A stretch of 64,000 bases of DNA from Melieria omissa (GCA_963971225.1 OZ020267.1:103403392-103467391), one strand, 5' to 3'; counted from the stretch's first letter, positions 35,761-48,378 are shown. Notes: a model not told the origin generated them from the letters alone. A program made the numbers and translations.

Positions 35761-36674
35761 GTTACAAAATACTGCCGAGGAACAGCAAGTCAGCTAGTCA
35801 GACAAGGTAGAACCATTGAGCTGTTGCTAGAATTGACTTGCGGGGCTACTAAATTAAGTTCGTGCAACTTGGTGATGGTGAAAGTGCTGGAAGGACCTAA
35901 GAGACAAGCAAGACAATGCAACAGGTCTGACCAGAACTGTTATGGACATGCATCAAGGGTTTTCTAAACTTTGAAAGCTGTTTATTCAGGGTTGTTGTTG
36001 TTCGTTTTTAGATTCTTGGTATTCTTTTTAGCTTTTGAGGTTAGGTTGAAATCTAAAAGCATAGAGTTCAATGTTTCTGTTGGAAACTGAACCTGAATTG
36101 ATTTAATTTGGCCGTTGGGTCCATTGTGAATCCATTCATTCTTAAAAATATCGGTGTCCTTCCCTATCCGTTTGGATCCCTGTAGATCGAGACGGTATCT
36201 TTTGGGAACAATTTGGTCTTGGCAAGAAATTTGTGTAGATCGGCCATCCGTGCATCAGCTATTTCCGTAAGCCTAAGCGCCGAAGAACCTGGCTCTAAGA
36301 GACCGGAGTCCAAGAATCGTTCATGTAGTGATCTTCCATTGATTCCACTTCATCTTCACAGCTTCTGCCTAAAGCGTCGGTCGCCAGTCGCCACTTCTTT
36401 AGCAGCATTACACATACTTACTCTCTTACCTACTACTAACTTAAGTCTTTCCTACTTTCTACGAATAAAACTGCACCTACAGTTGTATACTGATTCCAAA
36501 AGACTGGTTTATCATCATTTCAGAGATTATTTGACTTTTAGGGATTTGCCTTTTCCTGCTGTGAGGAAATATGGTTATAAAAAATCAATTTTTACTTGTA
36601 ATCCAAATACTTTGAAACAAACTATGAAATAGTTTTTTATGGGCGCTTAATTTTTGGTTTAAATACGTAAAATA
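35761..36674. other. Intron, no recognised gene
   Basis: An open frame of 139 codons at 36,213-36,632 has no recognised domain, splice context or repeat match; I do not call it. Confidence 0.45.
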
Positions 36675-37244
36675 CAGGGTAGGCCATTTAAAGTAGAAGG
36701 CCATTCTTGTTTTTGAAAAAAAGAGGAAAAAAAATGTTTTTTTTTGTTTTCATCTCGATATTCCATTATTTTGGTCCAAGGAGAAATTTTCTAGTTAGTT
36801 TTTGAAAATGATATCGCGTAAATGGCCACCATTAGCTTTGGCCGCAAAATGTGCCCTTTTTTCGGCATTTTCCATCACTTTTGCCAGTGTATCGGCCGAT
36901 ATGGCTCTTATTTCGCGGCGTATGTTGGCTCTGAGTTGAGCTAGTGTCCTTGGCTTGTTGGTGTATACCTTGGACTTCAAGTAGCCCCATAAAAAAAGTC
37001 TGGCGGCGTCAAATCGGGTGATCTCGGTGGCCACTCATAATTGCCGTTTGGTTTTCACAATCGAGAAGTTATTTTTAATGTAAAGCTGAACAATTTCAGC
37101 ACGTTCTTTTGGAGTGTACTGTTCCATGGTATAAATTGTCTTGGAATGATAGCGCTTCCAACGCGCTATGTCATTAGTCGATCTGACAGCTCTGTCAAAA
37201 GTTATAGGGTTACCAGATGCTTCCACTTTCAATGGCCTACCCTG
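36675..37244 (-). mobile_element. Tc1/mariner-like deletion derivative, copy B
   Basis: The 570-bp element has TA on both sides (36673-36674, 37245-37246). Ends are CAGGGTAGGCCATTTAAAGT and an inverse with GAAAGT. On the minus strand MEQYTPKERAEIVQLYIKNN (37,127 down) gives the N-terminal helix. This is joined by deletion to WPPRSPDLTPPDFF then WGYLKSKVYTNKPRTLAQLR and a C-terminus GGHLRDIIFKN at 36,795. The catalytic centre with the first Asp is gone. It is close in sequence to copy A and gives the empty site that dates the Transib insertion there. Confidence 0.88.
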
Positions 37245-37246
37245 TA

Positions 37247-38639
37247 ACAAAAAAAATATTTTTATTTTTTACTCCGACCAATAATTAAGTTTAACTAAAG
37301 TTCGATCGGAGGTGACATTTTAACCGAAGCCAATTACTCGGTTTGGCTCTAATTTTTATCTCAGCTCAATTAAATGTTGCTCAATGATTGATTTAAATTT
37401 TTTAATAACAAAAATAATCCACATTGATTGATTTTTTTTATGAAAACAACTATCAATGATTATTTTTAGTTTATATTCCTAAAAACGGTATTATGAAATA
37501 ATTTTTCTTATATAAATCCTAATCATTGCTATATTGCTTTGATTTCATAAAACTATTTAAACTCGCTTCACTAACACAAGTGCGAGTATTACACAATTCG
37601 CACTCAAACTGACTTCAAATATATTGAAATATCTTTCGACGAGTGCGTTCCAATTATGGTCTTTATGCGTCCATTTCGCCCTCACCAATAAACATCAATT
37701 TGTTAAGTTAAATAACGATAATCGATTTTTGACACCTCAGCTCATTATCGACAAATACGCGCGCAGCATTTACGTTTGTACATATTTGTATGTGTGTGTG
37801 TGTGTGCCCATTCTTGCTGTCCCGAAAGTGGCGCATACATTTCATTTCATTTCAAATTGGCAATAAAAACATTTACACGTTTATTTATGTTTTTTATATT
37901 GTCTAAAGCGGCATTTAACATTTTCATTCAAAATTCATTCGAGTGTAGTTTGTAGGTCCGGCTGTCTTGGAGTGATGTGTGCCCATTGTTTTGCATTGAT
38001 TTAGTTTCCATGTTTGTTGTGTTTTTGTTTTGCTTTAAAAGTTGTATGCTTATCGCATTTATGCAATTCTCGCGCAATACCAAAAATGGTGTCGATGGGG
38101 AAAATTTCGTATTCAAATTGTGTTCAACAATTTGAGGTTTGGTTTGTTTTAAATGTGTAAATTTTTGTGGTTGTTGAGATTTTTGTAGATTTGTGTTGTT
38201 ATATTAAACGACAAGGCATAAATTTCGACAAAATTAAATTGATATTAATAGAAATTTGCATAGATTTGTTTGTTGATTCGATGTCATTAAGTTCGAATCA
38301 ATAAAAATGGATAATTAAATGGATTAAGTTATTGTGTTTGAAAATTTTTATTGATGTCAATGTGGTGAAGCAGATTTTATGGTAAAATTAGTAAAAGTTT
38401 TTTTAGGTCTTGATTGGGCATTTCGAATGGGTCTTACTGCGCTTTTTGAGTCGATTTGAGTTCCATTCGATCGGTCCTTTAGAATTGCTTTGATTAGTTT
38501 TTCCGAGGAGGTAGGTGGCTGCCTCTGTGTAAAACATATTTTGGCCTAAGTATATACATACTTATGTCCCGTTCTGATACCACAAATTTCAAATTGAAAT
38601 GTCTATGCAACACTGTTCTCTCAACATACATTTCAAACG
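37247..38639. other. Intron, nothing recognised
   Basis: AT-rich intron; a (TG)n tract at about 37,793-37,806. Confidence 0.5.
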
Positions 38640-38885
38640 GAGTGGGTCTTCGAGTTTAACATCGATATTGAATTACAGTCGGCAGTTTTTCTTTCGCACT
38701 TGGAGGTTTTGCCTTTGTTCCGATAAAGCTTCCTTGTTAGTTTTTTATAAAAATCTTCTACACACTTCTAATGAATAGCGAAAGAAGTAGATTAGGGTTT
38801 TATCAGCCCGAACTGGGAACCGAACCTATACCCTCTGGTGTGAAAACTCAGCGCGCTACCCACTGGACTATCGAGGGCGTATTAC
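38640..38885 (-). mobile_element. tRNA-derived SINE, copy 2
   Basis: On the minus strand: CTCGATAGTCCAGTGGGTAG (box A region), GGTTCGGTTCCC (box B), TTCGGGCTGATAAAACCCTA, AATCTACTTCTTTCGCTATTC, then GGCAAAACCTCCAAGTG and GAAAGAAAAACTGCC. These blocks occur in the same order in the SINE at 62,812-63,076. The tail GTTAAACTCGAAGACCCACT is a diverged form of the shared 3' domain. Confidence 0.8.
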
Positions 38886-40395
38886 GGACATTTTCAAGTC
38901 GATCTGATTGTTTTTTCGAGCCTTGTCTGACTGACCTTTCGAGTTCATCTGATTGATCCATTCGAGTCGGTTTGATTAGTTCTTTCGAGCCGATCTGACT
39001 GATCTTTTCGAGTTCATCTGATTGGTCTCTCCGAATCGGTTTGATTGGTTCTTGCGAGCTGATCTGACTGAACCTTTTGAGTTTATCTGATTTATTTTCG
39101 AGTCAGTTTGTTTGGTTCTTTTGAGCCGATCCAGTTGATCTGATTCGTCTCATTGAGTTGATTTGATTAGTGTTTTTGAGTCGCTCTGATTCATTTTTTT
39201 TGAACCGGTCTTACTAACCCTTTCGAGTTGATCTAATTGATCCTTTCGAGGCGGTTTGATGGTTTTTTTCAAGCCGATCTGACTGACTCTTTCGAGTTCA
39301 TCTGATTGATTGATCCAGTTGATCTGATTAGTCTCTTTGAGTCTGATTCGTTTTTTGGGTCGATCTGACTGACCCTTTCTAGTTGATCTGATTGGTCCTT
39401 TCGAGTTGGTTTTTTCGGTTCTTTTGAGCCGATCTGTCTGACCCTTTCGAGTTCATCTGATTAATAATTTGAATCGGTTTTATTGGTTCTTTTAAACCGG
39501 TCTGACTGATCCTTTCGGGTTGATCTGATTAGTCTTTTCAAGTCAATTTGAATAGTGTTTTTGAATAGCTCTGACCTTTTCGAGCCGATCTGACTGACTC
39601 TTTCTAGTTGATCTGATTGATCTTTCTGAGTCGGTTTGATTGGATTTTTTGAATCATTCTGACTGACCCTTTCGAGTTCATCTGATTAATCCTTTCGAAG
39701 TGGTTCGATTGTTTTCTTCAAGCCGATCTGACTGACTCTTTCGAGTTCATCTGATTCATTCTTTCGAGTCGGTTTGTTTGGTTCTTTTGAGCTGATCCAG
39801 TTGATCTGATTAGTCTTTTTGAGTCTGATTCGTTTTTCGAGCCGATCTGACTGACCCTTTCTAGTTGATCTTATTGGTCCTTTCGAGTTGGTTTTTCGGT
39901 TCTTTTGAGCCGATCTGTCTGACCCTTTCGAGTTCATCTGATTAATAATTTGAGTCGGTTTTTTTTTATTCTTTTGAACCGATCTGACTGACCCTTTCGG
40001 GTTGATCTGATTAGTCCTTCAAGTCAATTTGAATAGTGTTTTTGAATAGCTCTGACCTTTTCGAGCCGATCTGACTGACTCTTTCTAGTTGATTGGATTG
40101 ATTTCGAGTTCATCTGTTTGATCCATTTATGTCGGCTTGATTAGTTTTTCTGCACCGATCTGACTGACCTTATCAGGTTGAACTGATTGGTGTCTCCCAA
40201 TCGGTTTGATTGGTTCTTCGAGCCAATCTGACTGACCCTTTAGAGCTGATCTAGTCCCTTCGAGTCGATTTGATTTATGACTCACTTTGAGTGGACTTTT
40301 CGAGCCGATCTGACTGATTCTTTCAAGTTGATCTGATTAATCCTTTCGAGTCGATTTGATTAATGTTTTTGAGTCGCTCTCTTTGGAGTTGAGTT
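38886..40395. repeat. Minisatellite of GAGCCGATCTGACTGACC-type units
   Basis: About 1.5 kb of alternating short units: CTTTCGAGTTCATCTGATT, CGAGTCGGTTTGATTGGTT, CTTTTGAGCCGATCTGACTG. They make a higher-order cycle of about 60 bp with larger duplicated blocks (for example 39,280-39,600 against 39,720-40,090). Too variable for uniform recent expansion; no coding sense. Confidence 0.85.
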
Positions 40396-41727
40396 GATTT
40401 CTTTGGAGGCTCTTTAGAAGATTTTGCTCGATATTTTTTCAGAGCTGACAAATGCATTCGATGAGTAAATACTGATGCATTCCGTTTTATACTGATCCAA
40501 GGAAAACCCATGTCCATACTTGCCTTAAAATAGAATCAAGCATTTATTGGCAGTTACGGGTAAGCGATTTTCATAAGGCCTCTTCTTCATATCTCTAAAG
40601 GTGTTGGCATTGTCAAGTAATAAAAACTGAAATTTAGGTGCAGTTTAGTGTTTACATAAGTTCATATCTATAAGTATACTGCCGCCTTAGTCCAAAGGTG
40701 ATCCAATAAAACGCAACACCTCCACCAAAGTTGTGCCAAATAATTAAATATACAATAAATATGGATTTATGCATTCGTTTTATATGAAAATTACTGTAAA
40801 TATTTTTCTCAATTTAAAAATTCCTTTGAAATTCATACGTAACCGGAAATGCTTACCATAAATATTTGCTTTATTAACAATTCACTGAAAGTAAAATTAA
40901 AATTTTTAGCACAAAATGCCATAAGTAAACAACTCAATACATTTTTGTGCAAACGCAAAAAGCTGAAATATTTAAACCAATCCATGTTGCGTCGCACATA
41001 CGAGATTATCTGTTTCTATGTAGATTATGGTACAAAAAGAGGCAGACTTACCATTAATGTTTGCATAAGAATGCCCAAACGTTATGATATTTTGTATATC
41101 CACGTTTGCAACGTAAAAGGGCTAAAATACAATACGACATTGTGCTATTTTTATATTCGTAGATATGTTGTGTGGACCTTCAATATGCCACGAAAAAAAA
41201 CAAACAAACAAGCTTCGGTGACAGACCACCGACGTTGTCTATTTGAGATTCATGAAGCGTCTGTGTGTGGTAAAAATTCAATTCTTAAGCATTGTAACAC
41301 TTTTGTTAATTTTATGTATGTAGTTTTTGTTGGTGTTACTAAACTAATTCATGGGATTTTTTAAGTAATTCATAGTAAAATAGTGTTACAGTGTACAAAA
41401 GTGTTTTTGTTGATCTTGACCGATGTTTGTATGGCTTCTAACAAAATCGGACTTTGAGGACCCATTTCAAGTGGTAAATGCCCATAGATGTGTTAAATTT
41501 AGCACTGCAACTTTGAGACCTATTTCGCTTATAATAAGGGATTACTAACTTTGTCTCGGAACACTCACGTGATCAAGGTTACTTGTCTTTTGAAAAACTT
41601 TCCCAAACAGAAACCAAGAACCCTTTTAATCAATACAAAATAGATAAGAGTTGATATAAAAACACATTCTTAATTCCTTGTCTAAAGGCCAAAATGTTAA
41701 TGTTAACTAAGTGCTGCTTAAGTTATT
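40396..41727. other. Intron, no recognised gene
   Basis: A 171-codon open frame at 40,849-41,364 has no domain, signal peptide or splice context and lies in AT-rich intron. Confidence 0.45.
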
Positions 41728-42213
41728 AATAAAGTCATTGGTGAATGCAATTGGATTCCCTATTATTTATTATGATTTTTCCTGAACTAAGAAATTAGTG
41801 TTTTTCAATTTTGCCTCATCGAGTCTACGTTGTTAGGATATAGAAATCATTCCCATATCAGCAAAACATTTTAATTCCAATGAAAAGTGTGAATGGCTCA
41901 TCTCCAGAACTATTGAAGTGCCTTTAAATTAGGAATTTCTACCATTTTAGTCTATTTTAATTTAATTATAAATAAAGTCGTTGGCGAATGCAATTGGATT
42001 CCCTATAATTTATCATGATTTTTCATGACCTAAGAAATTAGTGTTTTTAAGTTTTGCCTCATCGAGTCTAAGTGGATAAGACGTGGAGCTCATTTCCACA
42101 TCAGCGAAAAATTGTAATTCCATTGAAAGGTTTGGTATGGTTCATCTCCAGAACTATTGAAGTGCCATTAAAGTTGAAATCTTTACCATTTCAATCCACC
42201 TTTATTTTAGTTC
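41728..42213. repeat. Two-copy tandem duplication, period 243 bp
   Basis: Units start AATAAAGTCATTGG (41728) and AATAAAGTCGTTGG (41971). Both contain GAATGCAATTGGATTCCCTA, TTTTGCCTCATCGAGTCTA and CATCTCCAGAACTATTGAAG. Confidence 0.85.
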
Positions 42214-42592
42214 TAACGATGTAAACTATGTCATTAGAAACTCACTGGAAGAATTGCTTAAATATTTCGACCCATACTGCGGGATTGTGAAATGTCCTTG
42301 TTATCGTATATGTCCTCGTTGGGTTCATAACTTTTTCATTCACAACCCTCCAAAACCAAAGCAATGCCTTGCATTAATAGAGCGTCTTTAATAAAAAAAA
42401 GGGTAGTAAGGGGATAAGAGCCCCCAAGATGGTATCTGAAAATCCAATATAGAGATATTGGTTTCTTATGAAGTAAATTTACATCATTTACAGAATCATC
42501 CATCGTCAGGTGTCAGGTCAAAGCATTTTTACAGAGACTTCAGTGACTTATGAGTTTGCTACTGTATTGGACCACAACTCTATAGATACCTA

Positions 42593-42720
42593 CAGTCGCA
42601 TACAGAGGATTTCATTTGGAGTGAGAGGGGGGGTTTGCAGACAACTTTTGAGCCGAGTACCATTTGAAATTATATTTTGTACCAGCAATTTTTGTGTTTG
42701 CGGGTTTGAACTGATAACTA
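42593..42720. mobile_element. hAT-like MITE, CAGTGGCG family, partial copy
   Basis: Starts CAGTCGCATACAGAGG. It contains GAGTACCATTTGAAATTATA and TTTTGTACCAGCAATTT, matching copy 2 (CAACACCATTTGAAATCGTA). The far end is lost. Confidence 0.6.
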
Positions 42721-43318
42721 TAGCTGGCATTCTCTCCGTGCTACCTAAATGTTGATTATCTGTTGTCTCTGTGGTCCATATATGATCCAGAAATTGACTA
42801 TAGAGACTTTCGTGGAATCGGCCTCAGGTAACTTAAAAGAGTAGAAGACTGCTAAGCATCTTTCGATGTTCTTGTTTAGTGAGGTTTAGGCTTTTGTCTA
42901 GTCTAAGCAACGCAGCAAAAGTTTAATTATCGAATCTGTTTAACTTCATCAAGAAATTAAATTGGTTTATTGACTGATTCACAGTTAGGATACAGTTGAA
43001 TACTCTTACAGGAAGGTGAACTCACAATGTTTTTTTTTCAATTCTCCGAGTGGAAATTTCGCTCTTTTGCAACCCAACTTAATCTCAGGTACCCCTTCTT
43101 CCGCGACTGGGATGTTTCAAATTAGTAAAAGAAAGATGTTTTTTTGTAGAGACTGAGGATCTTCTTCTAGAAATCAAATCGACTTAAGTAAAGCTTTCTA
43201 AAAATGTTCCACAAAGTATAGCTATTAGTTTTTTGCAATCTAAGTAAAAAAGATTCAAATTGCTGGCCTCAGTGTAACAAAGTATGTTTCAACAATTTTC
43301 TGTGCTTTGACTGCTATT
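42721..43318. other. Intron, nothing recognised
   Basis: AT-rich intron sequence. Confidence 0.5.
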
Positions 43319-43322
43319 TTAA

Positions 43323-44786
43323 CCTTCACACTGTCACTATTAACATATGTTAATATTTCAATTTTGATTTTGCTATAACTTTTTGGGTTTAAGTCCGATT
43401 TTCATGCGGCTTCGGCTCAGTGGCCAATTTGTCAACCTCTTTCTATATATGTAATCAGAAAACTAAAAATTTAATTTTTTCCATCTTTTTTTTACAAATG
43501 AAAATTTTTACCCCTATTTTGGTTACATATTAACATATGTTAATATTTTTCTTCTCATCCGTTTTATAAAGACAACTTTCATTTTTTGAGCTAAGTTGGT
43601 AAGCAGAAACATAAAATGGACTGTTCTAAAGAGATTTTAGGTTCACGTGTGGAAGGGGGAAAAGGGATGAATGGGGTTTCAGCCCCTACAATGTGGGCGA
43701 ATTTGTTGCTTTTTTTTAAGAAATGCCATAAAAAGTGCATTTTCAAATATATTTTCATCAAATTTCGTATTTAAGACTTTTAGGTAATACTACATCACAT
43801 ATCCAAATTTGAACGAGATCGGTCAACTATATCATATAGCTGCCATAGAAACGATCGCTCAAAAATGCGATTGGTACAAAAGGGCTAAATTGGTAATAAT
43901 TGGTGCATTTTCAAAAATATTTTCATCAAATTTCGTATTTAAGACTTTTAGGTAATACTACATCACATATCCAAATTTGAACGAGATCGGCCAACTATAT
44001 CATATAGCTGCCATAGAAACGATCGCTCGAAAATGTGTTGCATTGCGATTTGTACAAACGTGCTAAATTGGTAACAATTGGTGCATTTTCAAATATATTT
44101 TCATCAAATTTCGTATTTAAGACTTGTAGGTAATACTACATCACATATCCAAATTTGAACGAGATCGGCCAACTATCAGTTTACAAATGCACCAATTGTT
44201 ACCAATTTAGCCCTTTTGTACAAATCGCAATGCAACACATTTTCGAGCGATCGTTTCTATGGCAGCTATATGATATAGTTGGCCGATCTCGTTCAAATTT
44301 GGATATGTGATGTAGTATTACCTAAAAGTCTTAAATACGAAATTTGATGAAAATATTTTTGAAAATGCACCAATTGTTACCAATTTAGCCCTTTTGTACC
44401 AATCGCATTTTTGAGCGATCGTTTCTATGGCAGCTATATGATATAGTTGACCGATCTCGTTCAAATTTGGATATGTGATGTAGTATTACCTAAAAGTCTT
44501 AAATACGAAATTTGATGAAAATATATTTGAAAATGCACTTTTTATGGCATTTCTTAAAAAAAAGCAACAAATTCGCCCACATTGTAGGGGCTGAAACCCC
44601 ATTCATCCCTTTTCCCCCTTCCACACGTGAACCTAAAATCTCTTTAGCACAGTCCATTTTATGTTTTTGCTTACCAACTTAGCTCAAAAAATGAAAGTTG
44701 TCTTTATAAAACGGATGAGAAGAAAAATATTAACATATGTTAATAGTGACGGTTTCCGTATATAAAAATTGGTGACAGTGTGAAGG
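43323..44786. mobile_element. TTAA foldback element with inverted tandem repeats
   Basis: The 1,464-bp near-palindrome lies between TTAA (43319-43322) and TTAA (44787-44790), with ends CCTTCACACTGTCAC and its inverse. Each arm holds TATTAACATATGTTAATA, a unique stretch, and tandem units of 168-178 bp starting at 43735, 43903 and 44081 (GTGCATTTTCAAATATATTT ... CATATAGCTGCCATAGAAAC). The right arm is the inverse, with the centre near 44,180. The right arm tip has about 25 extra bp (44,750-44,771). There is no coding frame. TTAA and CCTT ends suggest piggyBac-type mobilisation. Confidence 0.85.
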
Positions 44787-44790
44787 TTAA

Positions 44791-46582
44791 ACTGAAAATT
44801 AGTCTTTGAAGCAGTGAAGAAGTCGACCACAAATGCCATTTCATTGGTTTTTCTTCGAGGCATATTTTACACTGATTCTTAGTTCTCCAGTACCCTTCAA
44901 CAATTATTGTCGCAGTTGTGTGGTGAAGGACCAGAGGGAGGCATTGCGCCACTTCAGTGTACATGTACTTCCCCTAAGACCTTAGAACAATTTTAACTAC
45001 GAAGAAAATGTTCTTTATACTTATGAACCTCACAAAGTGAATTTAAAATATCAGCCAATATTAAAATGTGAATGGAACCATTCAAGCAACCAACATTAGT
45101 TGTCAGAGCATTGAAGAAGTCGATCCCAAATGTATAGTTGATTAGTGTTTAGTTTCATGGTATTGAACATTGTTTGAAATATTAAGTTTATAACTTTGTA
45201 TGGTAACAGCTTTATGTGTGAGTGGTGGCTTTTTGGTGAAACGTGGTTTGGAGTTCTTTTGCGAAAACAGTTTTCATTTAGTTTTGCTTCATTTGGGTGT
45301 AAAAACCACGTTTTGTGCTGTTTTGACTTTTCATTTGTTACTGTAATCACTTGAGTCATGACATTGTGAGCTATTATAGTGAAAAGATCAGTACTAAAGA
45401 ACACTGCTTCAATCATCGCTGGCATCGCTAAGGACCCCACAGGATCTATGTGTGGCCTTACTGGCAGCCAGTATAATCTCACAAAATGAAATGTGATTTT
45501 TCTGTTCACATTTCGCATTTAATACAAATACTAAATCGCAATATTACTTATCAATTATTTGGCTTTTTAATTGCAAATTTGTTTTTTTTTAATTGTACAA
45601 ACCTAAAGTGTGAATTTATATTTAGTGATGTTATAATGCAGGTCACAAAATTGTCGCATGAGTTCATTGCGTTCGCAAAGTCGGAAATACTCAGTTGTCG
45701 GTGCGCGCGAATCGACTCATAAAATCATATCAGTTAGCTATTAAAAAAAATACTGTAAAATGACAACAACAAACAACAACAATGCTGCTCATAAACCTTA
45801 GCGACCCATACAAATGTTGTGCGTTCTGCGTTATAGTTGATTGTCTGTCTTTGTAAAAGTAAACAACGGCGAAATTTTTGCATTGCAAATTTCAATCGTA
45901 ACAGCAGCATAGGAAAAAATAAATAAATAATTGAAACAACAACAACTCAGCGCATAGATTGGCCCATTTGTAGGCAAACGGCGGGCAAGTTCATTATCGC
46001 AAATCACACGAACGCAAATGGCATTTTTTTTTTCGTAAACTTATTGCGTGCATGACGGGCGCGTCTGTCCAACGTTGGATGCGGTGTGTGCGCGGCGTCT
46101 CGTAGTCAAGTGCGGGCTGTGGTCCAACTATGCGAACTACGATATTTTCCATAAAAGTCATGAACAAACAATACAAAAGAATTTTGTATATTGAAAAAAA
46201 AAATTAAATATGTTTTTAACGAGCGGGGTGGAATTGGTGCGTTGGCAATGATTTGATTTTTTTCACTTGAATTTTTTTTATTGGCATTTGATGAATTGAA
46301 GGTTTTGCGCTGTGGTACATGCATACATATGTATGTACATATATATCATAACATATTTGGTTTCAATGCATGCAACTTTGCGGTATGCAAAAGAGAAAAG
46401 TGATCGCTCGTAAAATGTGTGATTTATGTTTGGAATATGATTTCATTGCTTAAACTATACTCGTAGGTACGTGTTGACGCTCAGAGCTGCACTGAATAAC
46501 AAATACCAGTGCAATGATTGGAGGTAAAATAAAAAAATAAGGAAATGCTGAGAAATTTAACAAACAAGTCAACGATAAATGG
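44791..46582. other. Intron, nothing recognised
   Basis: AT-rich intron; several short frames without domains. Confidence 0.5.
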
Positions 46583-46586
46583 TTAA

Positions 46587-47102
46587 CCCTTTCGCTATTT
46601 TGTTGCCATATGGCAATATGCTACTTTGTGGACGTCTGAACCCGCTGTGCGTACAAGAATACATTTTTTGTTGGTCCTTAGAATAGTTTGAAGTTTTAGG
46701 AAAAATACAAAATTATTAAAATGAATATTTATGTTTAAAGAAGAGAAGTATACACGTTTTTTTAATGGTACATTTTGACATAGTAAAGGAAGAAGAAGCA
46801 GAAAAATTTGATAACTTTTTAGTTTGACGTTTTCTTTCAATTTATATACTTTGTTTTTTAATTTTGACTGAAGTAAATAAAGAAATATTCAAATTTTTGT
46901 TATGCGTAAAAAATTTGATGCTTAAGTAATGATTACAGCCACAACGATGTGGTTGCTCTCATAGAAAAAATGTATCAAATAGGTTACGAGTATAAAACTT
47001 GAAAAAATTCGTTTGCAATGTTGCTAATGTAACCACATAGAAGCCTAAAACGTAACATTTAAAATGTTAACTTTTCCCAGTAAAAATCTGCAGCGAAAGG
47101 GT
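46587..47102. mobile_element. TTAA element, CCCTTTCGCT family (piggyBac-like MITE)
   Basis: The 516-bp element lies between TTAA (46583-46586) and TTAA (47103-47106), with 10-bp perfect inverted ends CCCTTTCGCT. A near-palindrome GTTGCCATATGGCAAT lies just inside the left end. Related partial copies are at 1,110-1,315 and 31,900-32,386. No transposase. Confidence 0.82.
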
Positions 47103-47106
47103 TAAA

Positions 47107-47612
47107 GAAGAATTTTTGAGTGGATTGACGGACAAACGAAGTTATGAAGTTATATTTTTTCAAATACATATTCTCACATATTTTACTTAGCAGCATATTT
47201 GAAGTTGAGCTATTTTAATAAAATTAAAAATATAAATTATTAGAATCGAAAATTCAAGTTAAATCAATTGTTAAAATTTTGCTGAAGCATTTGACTCAAT
47301 ATTGGAATTTTTTTCGTACCTTGTGGCAGATGAAATGGAATTAGAAACGATAGATCAACTACCCAAGACTTGACCCTCCAAGAAAAACGACTCCTTTTTT
47401 CATGTGGCTAGAAGGTCAAAGTCATTTTACCATTGAGACCAAAAGGACAGACTTATGAAGGCATTAGAGAGGAACTAAAAATGGACCATAATGACTTTCG
47501 ACTATCAGTTATCCAACTAACCTAAATAGAAGAAATATAATACTAGTTGTGTAAAAATTCGAAAATATAACCCTTTTCACAAATACGATAGATCTATTAG
47601 ACAAGTTGTTTC
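47107..47612. other. Intron, nothing recognised
   Basis: AT-rich intron sequence. Confidence 0.5.
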
Positions 47613-47614
47613 TA

Positions 47615-48355
47615 TCAGGTGTACAACTTTGCTTCCGCCGTTTTTTCCAAAATTAAAAGCTTTATTGCGAAAAAGTGCTTACAGATGTATTATTCAAAGT
47701 ATTGTCCGTCGCTAGCGACAACTTTCTCCCATCTTTCCGGCAATTTTCGGATCCCGGCTCGAAAAAAGGAGTCCTCTTTTGACGCTATCTATGAAGCAAT
47801 CCATTTTTCCAATTCTTCGAAGGATTGAAAATGTTGATCTGCCAGGCCTTGTGCCATCGAACGGAATAGGTGGAAGTCAGAAGGGGCGACATCTGGGGAA
47901 TACGGCGGGTGGGGCAAGACTTCCCATTTCAGCGTTTCCAGGTACTTTTTGACCACTTTTGCGACGTGAGGCCGAGCATTGTCGTGTTGGAGGATGACTT
48001 TGTCATGTCGCTCTTGATATTTTTAAAACGTTGACACCACTCCCGACACGTTCTTTCACTCAGAGCAGCATCACCGTAAGTTTCTGAGAGCATTCGATGC
48101 GCTTCAGCTGCATTTTTTTTCGAATTGTAACAGAAAAGTAAAACTTCCCGCAAATGGCGAGAATTGGGCACATAAACGGACATTTTCGAGCGTGAATAAT
48201 ACGAAAACAAGAACAACTGTCACTGAAACGGCGATGACAATTCGTTAGGCACTGTCCACACTCACTTTAAAGGCATTACCATCTATGTATTTCAACCAGC
48301 CTCAGCCGGTACAGCCACCTATCGGAAAACGGCGGAAGCAAAGTTGTACACCTGA
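47615..48355 (-). mobile_element. mariner deletion derivative, copy 3 (both ends intact)
   Basis: The 741-bp element has TA on both sides (47613-47614, 48356-48357) and ends TCAGGTGTACAACTTTGC with the inverse. The transposase starts at 48183, reads MSVYVPNSRHLREVLLF to FQRFKN-equivalent (here CQRFKN), then jumps out of frame into the RHDKVILQHNN coding region. The C-terminus ends at about 47,690. The deletion junction (TTTTAAAAATATCAAGAGCG) differs from copies 1 and 2. A right end shared by AAT in both flanks suggests 3-bp microhomology. Confidence 0.9.
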
Positions 48356-48378
48356 TATATAGTAAAGAGAAATCGTAA

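Noticed and set aside
36213..36632. 139-codon open frame
   Set aside because: No recognisable domain and no supporting promoter or splice sites.
38886..40395. CRISPR-like array
   Set aside because: Eukaryotic DNA; units are contiguous variants without unique spacers.
40849..41364. 171-codon open frame
   Set aside because: No domain, signal peptide, splice context or conserved pattern; AT-rich intron DNA.
45096..45518. 140-codon minus-strand frame
   Set aside because: No domain or splice support; intron background.
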